NCBI GenBank assembly: GCA_045590215.1
Contig: JAZNQO010000034.1
Span: 1-39,318 of the forward strand
Source of the DNA: RUG563 sp045590215
GTDB taxonomy: Bacteria; Bacillota; Clostridia; Christensenellales; Aristaeellaceae
Direction of reading: 5' to 3'
Length of the DNA: 39,318 nucleotides
The notes below the pieces were generated by a model that had not been told where the DNA came from, searched no databases, and saw nothing but the letters and a program-made list of their open reading frames with translations. The position numbers were made by a program, and so were the translations under genes. Each line of letters opens with the position of its first letter. Position 1 is the first letter of the stretch. Shown here one piece after another: positions 7,288 to 15,446 of this stretch.

Positions 7288-7827
7288 ACCATGAGGGGCT
7301 CCGCCCCTTCACCCCGGTAGGGACAACGACCCTGCACCCGGTAGCGGAAAGGGAAAATTGATTAAAGAAAACAGTGTGCCGCTGTTGCAAGATACACGCA
7401 GAAGCATTGTGATAAAAAAACGATTGTCATTTTGCGAGTTGGCTGCAGCACCACCGCACGCTACGGGCTGGGCGGCTTTCAGCCGCCTGCCGGATGCTTT
7501 AGCATCCGGGAAAAAAAGGCAGGAAGAAAGCGAGCTTTCTTCCTGCCTTTTTCATGTTTTCTTTGTGCCCGTGGCGTAAATTGCTTCCGTTCTTCAAGTT
7601 TCGTGCGGAAACCGTTGGTTGGAAAGCGTCTGTTCATTCGCAAAAAGGTGCAGGGTGAATGAGGCGACCGGCCCTCCGGTGGAGGGAGCGGCTGAAAGCC
7701 GCAGGAAGCCGAATGAATCAACCGAAACAAGCATTGGGAGCGGCAGCGACCAAGGCGTAGATTGAGGTTGCGGTACAATGACCCTACCGTGGGGTACAGG
7801 GGACAAGTAGTCCCCTGCCTCGTACAT
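7288..7827 (+). repeat. Composite hairpin-array intergenic repeat, copy 2 (with inserted segment)
   Basis: This gene-free stretch between convergent glnA and the sortase gene is an inverted copy of the 1-424 element. In order: GGGGCTCCGCCCC; a GTAGGGACaacGACCCTGC-type hairpin; a shared single-stranded-looking stretch ending in a GCAGC-rich segment; GGCGGCTttcAGCCGCC (7471-7487); CGGATGCTttAGCATCCG (7491-7508); the terminator hairpin (7518-7547); then shared sequence CCCGTGGCG and CTTCAAGTTTCGTGCGG; and finally GTGGGGTACAGGGGAC with GTCCCCTGC (about 7788-7819). Compared with copy 1 the GTGCAGGGT hairpin is split by about 121 bp (7657-7777), which has its own palindromes CCCTCCggtGGAGGG and GCGGCTgaAAGCCGC. 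Confidence 0.85.
7518..7552 (+). terminator. Intrinsic terminator after glnA, inside repeat copy 2
   Basis: A perfect 14-bp stem (GGCAGGAAGAAAGC, loop GA, GCTTTCTTCCTGCC) is followed by TTTTTCATGTTTTC. It occupies the same slot as the hairpin at 159-190 with a different stem sequence. It may also act on the opposite strand, where AAAAAAA on the plus side reads as a T run. Confidence 0.85.
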
Positions 7828-7852
7828 CACAACGCAAAATACGACATATTTT

Positions 7853-8854
7853 TTATTCTGTATTTTTCATGCGGATGGCCTGCATCAGTTCTTCTTCCGT
7901 TTCATTTTCCCGGATGCGCCGTGCCGCTAAAATTCGCCGCTCGTTATCGTCATCCACGCAGGTAATAAGCAGCAGTAATTGGTCGTCCGCCTGCACATCC
8001 ACGGGAGTCGTCGTCACGGCGGCTGAAATCAGCTTTTCTATTTCTTTCTCCCGGCTGTCCACCGTCCTTGAATCCAGCCGGCCAAGGTTCAGGAAATTGT
8101 CATCCCCGGCTCGCAGGCTGTATGTGCCCACGGCAAGCACCACATATCGCCCGTTTTCATAGGCGGTATTGAAGGTGATGATAGCGTGATCCGCGAGATA
8201 ATCATATTTTTCATAGCTGCGCAGATGGCCGAACATGGCTCCGGACTTCATATTATGGCCGTAAACCATCAGGGTGTACGGCCGGGTTTTCCATTCGGTA
8301 TCCTGATCTAAAAAGAGGGTGCCGTTGCTGTTTCTGTTGCCCAGATAATCCCTGCGCAGGTAATATTCGTTATCCCGCTGCACCACCGGCTCGTCCAGAT
8401 GGGTGCCGATTTTGAGCCACCCCGTAATATCCGGGTTTTTGAGCTTCAGCAAAAGAAAATCATGCTGCACTTCGGCTTTGAAATTATTCGGATAATGCTT
8501 GCTTTCCAAGATGGCGGGCTTTTTCGTGGCCGGAGCAGAAACCGATAGAACAGGAGCTTCCGTCACTTCCGGCTGCGCAAGGGAAGCGGCAGGCACTTCG
8601 GTGTTTTCCGGCTGCGGCGTTTCCTCCGGCACGGTATACACCTGGCGCAGTTCCTCCGTCAATTGCCTCGAAGTTACCAAATCCTTCACATAGCCAATCA
8701 CATGGCACAGGGCCACCACCAGCACCACGGCGCACAAAAGCATAGCAAACAAACGCAAAAAAAGCTGCGTCTTTTTCTCTTCCTTTGGCACATAGAGGAA
8801 CCACGTTTTTTTCCTGCGGTTCCTGCGGCCGTTGGCTCCGCTGATCGCCCTCAT
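7853..8854 (-). CDS. srtB: Class B sortase
   Basis: Membrane-anchored transpeptidase that attaches surface proteins to the cell wall. The 333-residue protein has a basic N-terminus, one membrane segment (about 31-54), a Pro/Glu/Thr-rich linker (about 72-112) and a sortase domain. Family marks are VVQRDNEYYLRRDY (157-170), the YGHNM segment with catalytic His200, LLLLITC with Cys299, and RRILAARR with the likely Arg at 306 or 307. This is the class B layout rather than class A or C. The ATG at 8854 is directly abutted by AAAGGA, an unusually short spacing, but no other start fits. A consensus promoter lies at 8879-8907. No adjacent substrate gene with a clear NPQTN or LPXTG signal is seen. Confidence 0.92.
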   Translation of the reverse strand: MRAISGANGRRNRRKKTWFLYVPKEEKKTQLFLRLFAMLLCAVVLVVALCHVIGYVKDLVTSRQLTEELRQVYTVPEETPQPENTEVPAASLAQPEVTEAPVLSVSAPATKKPAILESKHYPNNFKAEVQHDFLLLKLKNPDITGWLKIGTHLDEPVVQRDNEYYLRRDYLGNRNSNGTLFLDQDTEWKTRPYTLMVYGHNMKSGAMFGHLRSYEKYDYLADHAIITFNTAYENGRYVVLAVGTYSLRAGDDNFLNLGRLDSRTVDSREKEIEKLISAAVTTTPVDVQADDQLLLLITCVDDDNERRILAARRIRENETEEELMQAIRMKNTE

Positions 8855-8878
8855 TCCTTTCGGTAAACTGCTTTATTC

Positions 8879-8907
8879 ACTATACCCTTTTCCCCATCTT
8901 TTGTCAA
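8879..8907 (-). promoter_or_regulatory. Promoter of the sortase gene
   Basis: On the minus strand, TTGACA (8902-8907), 17 bp, TATAGT (8879-8884). The leader is only about 15-20 nt. Confidence 0.8.
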
Positions 8908-8928
8908 TTGAAAAGAGCAAACGTCCTT

Positions 8929-9468
8929 TTATTGCATCACTTCATCCAATAGCTCCGTCGGGTCATCCGCAACTTTCAAAAGCTGCCTGTCGGACGGAGA
9001 TAAGAAACCTTCTTTTTCCATGGTATCGGCAAAATGTAAAAGCCCGTCAAAATACCCTTTGATGTTGAGAAGCCCCAAGGGCTTTTTCATGTCTTGCAGC
9101 TGCGTCATGGAAAGCACATCCCCGATTTCATCCAGCGTGCCAAAGCCGCCGGGCAGGGCGATGCAGGCATCGGCCAGCGTAATCAGCCGCCGCTTTCTCT
9201 CCTGCACGTTTTCCATGATTTCATCTTCGCTTACGATGGAAGCATCAAAAGCATCCAAAAGACCCCGGATGCGCACAGAAATCACTTTACCGCCATTTTC
9301 CGCCGCCGCATGGGAAACAGCCTGCATCAGCCCCGTATCACAGCCGCCAAAAATCAGCGTGCAGCCCCTTTCCCCCATGGCTTTGCCAAAGGCCTTGGCC
9401 GCCTTTTCATAGCTATCGTCCGTGCCGAATTTGGAGCCGCAGAACACCGCAATTTTCTTCTTTTCCAT
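8929..9468 (-). CDS. LOG family protein (TIGR00730; nucleotide phosphoribohydrolase-like)
   Basis: The 179-residue protein belongs to the LOG family, often mis-annotated as lysine decarboxylase. Members cleave the N-glycosidic bond of cytokinin or nucleoside 5'-monophosphates. Visible motifs are IAVFCGSKFG (6-15), LIFGGCDTGLM (38-48) and the hallmark PGGFGTLDE (106-114), preceded by the conserved ERKRRL segment with the catalytic Arg. The ATG at 9468 is preceded by GGGAGGGGAAAAGG; the longer open frame to 9504 covers the -10 region of its promoter and is not coding. It is transcribed divergently from the DUF1846 gene. The true substrate in this organism is unknown. Confidence 0.92.
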   Translation of the reverse strand: MEKKKIAVFCGSKFGTDDSYEKAAKAFGKAMGERGCTLIFGGCDTGLMQAVSHAAAENGGKVISVRIRGLLDAFDASIVSEDEIMENVQERKRRLITLADACIALPGGFGTLDEIGDVLSMTQLQDMKKPLGLLNIKGYFDGLLHFADTMEKEGFLSPSDRQLLKVADDPTELLDEVMQ

Positions 9469-9494
9469 GCCTTTTCCCCTCCCATTCTTTTGAT

Positions 9495-9523
9495 AGTATA
9501 GCAAAGGAAAAGAATGCTGTCAA
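9495..9523 (-). promoter_or_regulatory. Promoter of the LOG-family gene
   Basis: On the minus strand, TTGACA (9518-9523), 17 bp, TATACT (9495-9500). Confidence 0.8.
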
Positions 9524-9549
9524 AAAACAAATTATTTCGCTTTTCTCCC

Positions 9550-9578
9550 TTGTTCTCGATGGGTTTGTGTGGTATAAT
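9550..9578 (+). promoter_or_regulatory. Promoter of the DUF1846 gene
   Basis: TTGTTC (9550-9555), 17 bp, perfect TATAAT (9573-9578) with an extended -10 TG just before it. It is divergent from the LOG-family promoter 27 bp away. Confidence 0.75.
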
Positions 9579-9614
9579 GAGCCTGTTTTTGATTTTGAGC
9601 GGAGGTAAGGCGAA

Positions 9615-11096
9615 ATGCGTATCGGTTTTGATCATGATAAGTATACAGCCATGCAGTCAGAGCATATTCTGGAGCGGATTGCCACCTTTGGCGGCAAGCT
9701 GTATCTGGAGCTTGGCGGCAAGCTGTTTGACGATAATCACGCTTCCCGTGTTTTACCCGGCTTCCGCCCGGACAGCAAGGTGACCATGCTTTTGAACCTT
9801 CGGGATCAGGCGGAACTGGTGATCGCCATCAGTGCCGATGATATCGAAAAAAATAAGCTCCGGGGCGACCTTGGCATCACCTATGACGCCGAAGTGCTGC
9901 GGCTGATTGACGCCTTCCGGGGCATCGGGCTGTATGTAGGCAGCGTGGTGATGACAAGATGGAACGACCAGACTTCCGCCGTCCATTTCAAGCAGCGGCT
10001 GGAGAACCTGGGCATCAAGGTATACCGCCATTTCAATATCGACGGCTATCCTTACGAAGTCAAGCACATCGTCAGCGACGACGGTTTTGGTAAAAACGAA
10101 TATGTGGAAACCACAAGACCGCTTGTGCTGGTCACGGCTCCCGGCCCCGGCAGCGGCAAAATGGCCGTTTGCCTCAGCCAGCTCTATCAGGATCATCAGC
10201 GCGGCATTCAGGCCGGCTATGCCAAGTTTGAAACCTTCCCCATCTGGAATCTGCCCCTGCGCCATCCCATCAATATGGCCTATGAAGCCGCCACCGCCGA
10301 TCTGGACGATGTAAACATGATCGACCCCTATCATCTGGACGCTTACGGCATCAGTGCGGTGAACTATAACCGGGATATCGAGATTTTCCCTGTGCTCAGT
10401 GCTGTTTTTGAGCATATTTACGGCTCCTCCCCCTATAAATCCCCCACGGATATGGGCGTGAATATGGTGGGCAACTGCATCGTGGACGACGAAGCCTGCC
10501 GGGACGCCTCCAAGCAAGAGGTGATCCGCCGCTATTTCGCCGCCAAGTGTGCCTTGGCTTTAGCACACACCACCCCCGTGGAAGTGGAACGGCTGCACCG
10601 GCTGATGCACCAGATGGGTATCTCAACAGAGGATCGCCCCGTGGTAGCCGCCGCCCGGAACAGGGAAGAAGAAACCGGTGCACCGGCTCTGGCCATTCAA
10701 CTGCCGGATGGCCGCATTATTACCGGCAAAACCTCCAATTTGCTGGGGCCTTCCGCCGCTGTGCTGCTCAATGCCCTGAAAGCCCTGGGCAATATCCCCA
10801 AAACCACGCACCTCATTTCCCCCACCGTCATCGAGCCCATCCAATCCCTCAAGTGCGATTATCTGGGCAATCATAACCCCCGGCTCCACAGCGACGAAGT
10901 GCTGGTGGCTCTCTCCATCTGCGCCGCCTCTAATCAGGACGCCGCCCATGCCATGGCTCAGCTGCCGCTGCTCAAGGGCTGCGAAGCCCACGCCACGGTG
11001 ATTTTGCCGCAGGTGGACGATAATATCTTCCGCCGCCTCAAAGTGAACCTCACCTGTGACGCCCGGCACCAGACGCATAAGCTCTATCACAAATAA
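9615..11096 (+). CDS. DUF1846 domain-containing protein
   Basis: The 493-residue protein matches the DUF1846 family over its full length; members are common in Bacillota and have solved structures but no agreed function. Family-type segments are GFDHDKY at the N-terminus, LELGGKLFDD, NYNRDIEIFPVL and MGVNMVGNCI. A glycine-rich loop APGPGSGKMA near residue 178 resembles but does not match a Walker A motif. No signal peptide or membrane segment is visible, so it is probably cytosolic. The ATG at 9615 has GGAGGTAAGG 4-10 nt upstream. It is monocistronic, with its own promoter and a strong terminator at 11106-11140. Confidence 0.93.
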   Translation: MRIGFDHDKYTAMQSEHILERIATFGGKLYLELGGKLFDDNHASRVLPGFRPDSKVTMLLNLRDQAELVIAISADDIEKNKLRGDLGITYDAEVLRLIDAFRGIGLYVGSVVMTRWNDQTSAVHFKQRLENLGIKVYRHFNIDGYPYEVKHIVSDDGFGKNEYVETTRPLVLVTAPGPGSGKMAVCLSQLYQDHQRGIQAGYAKFETFPIWNLPLRHPINMAYEAATADLDDVNMIDPYHLDAYGISAVNYNRDIEIFPVLSAVFEHIYGSSPYKSPTDMGVNMVGNCIVDDEACRDASKQEVIRRYFAAKCALALAHTTPVEVERLHRLMHQMGISTEDRPVVAAARNREEETGAPALAIQLPDGRIITGKTSNLLGPSAAVLLNALKALGNIPKTTHLISPTVIEPIQSLKCDYLGNHNPRLHSDEVLVALSICAASNQDAAHAMAQLPLLKGCEAHATVILPQVDDNIFRRLKVNLTCDARHQTHKLYHK

Positions 11097-11105
11097 ATTT
11101 ATGAA

Positions 11106-11140
11106 GCGGTCTTTTCCTTTCGGGAGGAAGACCGCTTTTT
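11106..11140 (+). terminator. Intrinsic terminator after the DUF1846 gene
   Basis: Stem GCGGTCTT (11106-11113) / AAGACCGC (11128-11135) with a partly pairing loop, followed by TTTTT. Confidence 0.85.
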
Positions 11141-11197
11141 CTGTGCAAAAAATCGCATTATTTCCATTAAATTGCCATAAAAAGTTACGTTTCTTTG

Positions 11198-11227
11198 TTG
11201 CGGCGGAAGGGGCTGTCGTGTTATAAT
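11198..11227 (+). promoter_or_regulatory. Probable promoter of secA
   Basis: A perfect TATAAT (11222-11227) with a weak TTGCGG (11198-11203) 18 bp upstream. The leader would be about 60 nt. A TATGAT at 11237 is a weaker alternative. Confidence 0.5.
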
Positions 11228-11295
11228 AAAAAATGGTATGATGTGTGGTTTATGCGCATGATGTCCTATGCCTGAAAAGCCAAAGGAGTTAAGGA

Positions 11296-14019
11296 ATGCT
11301 GAATTTTGTGAAAAAAGTATTTGGTCTGGGCCCTGAAGCCCAGTTGAAACCGCTGATGAAAATTGCCGATCAAATCGACGCTTTTGAACCGGCTATGGAA
11401 AAACTATCTGACAGTGAGCTGGGCGCAAAAACGGAAGAATTCCGCACCCGCTATCATAACGGCGAAACGCTGGATCAGATGCTGCCCGAAGCCTATGCCG
11501 TGGTGCGTGAGGCTGCCAAGCGTACGCTGGGTCAGCGGCCTTTCCGGGTGCAGATGATCGGTGCCATCGTGCTGCATCAGGGGCGCATTGCCGAAATGAA
11601 AACCGGTGAAGGCAAAACCCTCACCGCCACCATCCCGGCCTATCTGAACGCCATCCCCGGCAAGGGCGTGCATATCGTTACCGTCAACGATTATCTGGCC
11701 TCCTTCCAAGGGGAGCAGATGGCCAAGCTCTTCCGGTTCCTGAATATGGATGTGGGCATCATCGTCCACGATCTGGATAACGAACAGCGCAGGGCCGCCT
11801 ACGCCTGCGATGTGACCTACGGCACCAATAACGAAATGGGCTTTGATTATCTGCGTGATAATATGGCCAAGCATGAAAAGGACATGGTGCAGCGTGGCCA
11901 CGCATTTGCCATCGTGGACGAAGTGGACTCCATCCTCATCGATGAAGCCAGAACGCCCCTCATCATCTCCGGCCAAGGGGATAAACCCACAGAAATGTAT
12001 GACAAGGCAAACGCCTTTGTCATTCGCCTGAAAAATGAAATTGACTTCACCGTGGACGAAAAGGACAAGGCTGCCATCTTCACCGAAGAAGGCACCCATA
12101 AAGCCGAAAGCCATTTCGGCATCGAAAACCTGTCCGATCCCGAAAATAACGACCTGAACCATTACCTCATTCAGGCTCTGAAAGCCAATGCCCTCATGAA
12201 GAGGGACGTGGACTATGTGGTGCAAAACGGCGAAGTGATCATCGTGGACGAATTTACAGGCCGCCTCATGGTGGGCCGCCGCTATTCCGACGGGCTGCAT
12301 CAGGCTATCGAAGCCAAGGAGCATGTGAAGGTCGCCCACGAAAGCAAGACTCTCGCCACCATCACCTTCCAGAATTATTTCCGCATGTATCAGAAGCTTT
12401 CCGGCATGACGGGTACCGCCAAGACGGAAGAAGGGGAATTCCAGGGCATCTATAATCTGGACGTTGTGGAAGTGCCCACCAATAAGCCCATGATCCGGGA
12501 CGACCTCAACGACGTGATTTACCGTACCAAGAAGGGTAAATACGCCGCCGTGGTGGAAGAAATCATCAAGCGTCATCAAACAGGCCAGCCCATTTTGGTG
12601 GGTACGGTTTCGGTGGAGGTCAGCGAGCTTATCAGCCGCATGCTGGATCGCCGTGGCGTGCCCCATGAAGTATTGAACGCCAAGCATCACGCCCGTGAAG
12701 CCTCCATCGTGGCGCAGGCCGGTCACTTCGGCGCCGTCACCATTGCCACCAATATGGCCGGCCGTGGTACGGATATTCTGCTGGGCGGCAACCCGGATTA
12801 TCTGGCTCGCCGCACCCTGCGGCAGGAAGAAGTGCCGGAAGAAATCATCGAAGCCGCCAATGGATTTAATGAAAATGTGTCCGAGGAAGTATTGGAAGTG
12901 CGCAAACGCTATCAAGCCCTGCGCACCGAATATAAAAAGACCACCGATGTGGAGCATGAAAAGGTCGTTGCCGTGGGCGGCCTGCACATCATCGGCACTG
13001 AACGCCATGAGTCTCGCCGCATTGATAATCAGCTCCGTGGCCGTGCCGGCCGTCAGGGCGACCCCGGCTCTTCCCAGTTCTTCATCGCTCTGGAAGACGA
13101 TTTGATGCGTATCTTCGGCGGCGAGCGTATCCAGCCCATGATTGAGCGTCTGGGCATGGATGAAAACACGCCTTTGGAAGCCGGGCTGCTCACCAAGCAA
13201 ATCGAAAATGCCCAGAAAAAGGTGGAAAGCCGCAACTTCCAGATGCGTAAGAATGTGTTGCAGTATGACGATGTCATGAACCAGCAGCGCACCGTCATCT
13301 ACGGCCAGCGGCGGCAGGTGCTGGGCGGCGAAAACATGCGTGAGGTGATCCTCGGCATGGTCAATGCCCTCATTGACGACGCCTGCGCCCGCTTCCTCTC
13401 GGCGGACCTTCCTGCGGACAAGGATCTCCCCGGCCTCAAAGATTATGCGGAACGCCTTTTCCTCCCCCAAGGCACGGTGGAAGCCAATCAGGAATTGCTG
13501 CGCACCGCCAAGAAAGACGATGCCGCTGCCTTCCTCAAAAAGCAGGCTCATCGATTCTATGAAGAGAGAGAAGACCTTTTCAGGGAAAATGGTTTCGATA
13601 TCCGGGAAGCGGAGCGCAATATTCTCCTCAACGCCGTGGACAACCGCTGGATGGATCATATCGACGCCATGGATCAGCTTCGGGAAGGTATCGGCCTGCG
13701 TGCCTACGCCCAGCGCGATCCCATCAATGAATATAAAATGGAAAGCTACGATATGTTCGATGAAATGAGTCACCTCATTCAGGAAGATACCGTCCGCATC
13801 CTCTATCAGGGTCGCTTCCGCAAGCCCCAGGAACGCCGGCCGGCCGTGCGCATTACCTCCCTTTCCCATGGCATCTCTGCCCGGCCCCAGCCCCAGAAGG
13901 AAGCCCCCCACAACCCCGTGAAAGCCCCTGAAAAAATCGGCCGCAACAGCCCCTGTCCCTGCGGCAGCGGCAAAAAATACAAGCAGTGCTGCGGCAAAAA
14001 CGCCGTCGGGGAACCGTAA
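11296..14019 (+). CDS. secA: Preprotein translocase ATPase SecA
   Basis: Peripheral motor ATPase that drives secretory proteins through SecYEG. The 907-residue protein has all expected parts: Walker A in MKTGEGKTLTA (near 105), the DEVDSILIDEARTPL segment (Walker B and the DEAD-like helicase region, near 212), preprotein cross-linking and second ATPase domains (TNMAGRGTDILLGGNP, then ERHESRRIDNQLRGRAGRQGDPG split over two segments), the helical scaffold and wing, and a C-terminal zinc finger PCPCGSGKKYKQCCG for SecB or ribosome contact. The ATG at 11296 follows AAAGGAG. prfB follows 166 bp downstream, a common bacterial order. The motif NDYLAS replaces the more usual NDYLAR. Confidence 0.98.
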   Translation: MLNFVKKVFGLGPEAQLKPLMKIADQIDAFEPAMEKLSDSELGAKTEEFRTRYHNGETLDQMLPEAYAVVREAAKRTLGQRPFRVQMIGAIVLHQGRIAEMKTGEGKTLTATIPAYLNAIPGKGVHIVTVNDYLASFQGEQMAKLFRFLNMDVGIIVHDLDNEQRRAAYACDVTYGTNNEMGFDYLRDNMAKHEKDMVQRGHAFAIVDEVDSILIDEARTPLIISGQGDKPTEMYDKANAFVIRLKNEIDFTVDEKDKAAIFTEEGTHKAESHFGIENLSDPENNDLNHYLIQALKANALMKRDVDYVVQNGEVIIVDEFTGRLMVGRRYSDGLHQAIEAKEHVKVAHESKTLATITFQNYFRMYQKLSGMTGTAKTEEGEFQGIYNLDVVEVPTNKPMIRDDLNDVIYRTKKGKYAAVVEEIIKRHQTGQPILVGTVSVEVSELISRMLDRRGVPHEVLNAKHHAREASIVAQAGHFGAVTIATNMAGRGTDILLGGNPDYLARRTLRQEEVPEEIIEAANGFNENVSEEVLEVRKRYQALRTEYKKTTDVEHEKVVAVGGLHIIGTERHESRRIDNQLRGRAGRQGDPGSSQFFIALEDDLMRIFGGERIQPMIERLGMDENTPLEAGLLTKQIENAQKKVESRNFQMRKNVLQYDDVMNQQRTVIYGQRRQVLGGENMREVILGMVNALIDDACARFLSADLPADKDLPGLKDYAERLFLPQGTVEANQELLRTAKKDDAAAFLKKQAHRFYEEREDLFRENGFDIREAERNILLNAVDNRWMDHIDAMDQLREGIGLRAYAQRDPINEYKMESYDMFDEMSHLIQEDTVRILYQGRFRKPQERRPAVRITSLSHGISARPQPQKEAPHNPVKAPEKIGRNSPCPCGSGKKYKQCCGKNAVGEP

Positions 14020-14038
14020 CAGGGATGAAGGTTGTTTT

Positions 14039-14077
14039 ATGCGGGAGGATGCTTTTGAAGTCAAAAGCACCCGCCCG
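14039..14077 (+). repeat. Hairpin repeat of a second family, secA-prfB intergenic
   Basis: The 166-bp gap between secA and prfB holds a hairpin GCGGG..TGCTTTTGA / TCAAAAGCA..CCCGC followed by CCCGTACCCTCCCGAAAACC and AATCCGG. Similar trailing sequence follows hairpins near 31129-31266 (minus orientation) and, in shorter form, 15307-15348. There is no T run, so it is not a normal terminator, and secA and prfB may be co-transcribed through it. Confidence 0.5.
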
Positions 14078-14185
14078 TACCCTCCCGAAAACCAATCCGG
14101 GATGAAGAAGATAAATCGAAAAAGCAATTTCCCCGTGCGACTTGATGCACCAATGCTGTATAGATAAATTGGAGGAAATAAACCC

Positions 14186-15289
14186 ATGATTGTTGAACTG
14201 GAACAATACACGCAAAAGCTTGCTTCCCTCCGTGCCCAGCTGAAAGAAGTAGGCGAAGGGCTGCACATTGACGATATGGAACGGGAGCTTTCCGAGCTGA
14301 AAGAAGAAATGAACGCCGATGGTTTCTGGGATAACTTGGAGCGTTCCACCTACGTCAACCGCCGCATTTCCAATCTGGAAGGCAAAATCAAGCATTACGA
14401 AGGCCTGCTCTCCGGCTGTGATGATGTGGAAACCATGATGGAACTGGCACAGGAAGAAAACGACGAAGATATGATCGCCGAAGCCGGGACGGAAATTGAA
14501 AAGCTGGAAGAAGAGACGGAAGCTCTGTCTTTGGAAACCCTCATGCGTGGCAAATATGACGATCACGACGCCATCCTTTCCCTCCACGCCGGTGCCGGCG
14601 GCACCGAAGCGCAGGACTGGACAGGGATGCTCTATCGCATGTACACCCGTTATTGCGAGCGCATGGGCTTCACCGTGAAGCTCTTGGATTTCCTGGACGG
14701 CGATGAAGCCGGCGTCAAATCCGTCACCTTTGAAGTCAGCGGCGATCACGCCTATGGCTATCTCCGCGGCGAAAAGGGCGTGCATCGTCTGGTACGCATT
14801 TCGCCCTTTGATGCCCACGCCCGCCGCCACACTTCCTTCTCCTCTCTGGACGTGGCTCCCATGCTGGAAGAAATGGATACCGATATTGAAATCGACATGA
14901 AAGACGTCCGGGTGGATACGTATCATTCCTCCGGCGCAGGCGGCCAGAACGTGAACAAAACCTCTTCCGCCGTCCGCATGACCCATTTCCCCACCGGCAT
15001 CGTCGTTGCCTGCCAGACGGAACGAGATCAGGTGCAGAACCGTGCCACCTGTATCAAAATGCTCAAGGCCAAGCTGCTGGAACTGAAAGAGAGAGAACGG
15101 GAACAGGAAATGGCCGATATCAAGGGCGAAATGAAGAAAATCGAATGGGGCAGCCAGATTCGCTCCTACGTTTTCCAGCCCTATACCATGGTGAAAGACC
15201 ACCGCACCGGCTTTGAAGCCGGCAATATCGACGATGTCATGAACGGCAACATCGAAGGCTTCACCACCGCATACCTGAAAATGCAGTAA
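14186..15289 (+). CDS. prfB: Peptide chain release factor 2 (no programmed frameshift)
   Basis: RF2 recognises UGA and UAA stop codons and triggers peptide release. The 367-residue protein is complete in one frame: a helical N-terminal domain (FWDN at 47-50), the stop-codon recognition motif SPF (206-208) and the catalytic GGQ (252-254, in GAGGQNVNK). In most bacteria prfB carries an in-frame UGA and a +1 frameshift around codon 25; here the N-terminus reads straight through without a CUUUGA site, so RF2 autoregulation by frameshifting is absent. The ATG at 14186 has GGAGG about 10 nt upstream. Confidence 0.97.
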   Translation: MIVELEQYTQKLASLRAQLKEVGEGLHIDDMERELSELKEEMNADGFWDNLERSTYVNRRISNLEGKIKHYEGLLSGCDDVETMMELAQEENDEDMIAEAGTEIEKLEEETEALSLETLMRGKYDDHDAILSLHAGAGGTEAQDWTGMLYRMYTRYCERMGFTVKLLDFLDGDEAGVKSVTFEVSGDHAYGYLRGEKGVHRLVRISPFDAHARRHTSFSSLDVAPMLEEMDTDIEIDMKDVRVDTYHSSGAGGQNVNKTSSAVRMTHFPTGIVVACQTERDQVQNRATCIKMLKAKLLELKEREREQEMADIKGEMKKIEWGSQIRSYVFQPYTMVKDHRTGFEAGNIDDVMNGNIEGFTTAYLKMQ

Positions 15290-15306
15290 GGATAAATTTT
15301 TTTACG

Positions 15307-15348
15307 AGAGGAGTATTCTTTGCAGCCCAAAGAATACCCCTCTCGTGC
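15307..15348 (+). repeat. Strong hairpin after prfB
   Basis: Near-perfect 19-bp palindrome: ACGAGAGGAGTATTCTTTG, a short loop, then CAAAGAATACCCCTCTCGT, with one A-C mismatch. It is preceded by TTTTTTT and followed by GCTCTCCCGAAG, not by a T run. It may protect or end the prfB transcript, and it belongs with the hairpins at 14039 and 31129 by its flanks. Confidence 0.55.
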
Positions 15349-15446
15349 TCTCCCGAAGAAAGGCGACTATCTTAACGCTCTTTCCCGTTGCCTTTCCTGA
15401 TGCTTTTTGATGGCTCTTTCTACGTTTTCTGAAAAAGGATTTTTCT

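Noticed and set aside
7267..7852. tRNA or other known structured RNA gene
   Set aside because: The many palindromes do not form a cloverleaf or other class I recognise; they are explained by the hairpin-array repeat.
14039..14167. 43-codon frame between secA and prfB
   Set aside because: It covers the hairpin repeat; its translation simply reads the repeat trailer, and the ribosome binding site is poor.
11404..14349. 981-codon open frame antisense to secA
   Set aside because: It lies opposite an unmistakable SecA gene, has low-complexity His/Phe/Gly-rich translation and matches no family; it is a codon-bias shadow.
13853..15202. 449-codon open frame antisense to prfB
   Set aside because: Fully covered by the convincing RF2 gene on the other strand.
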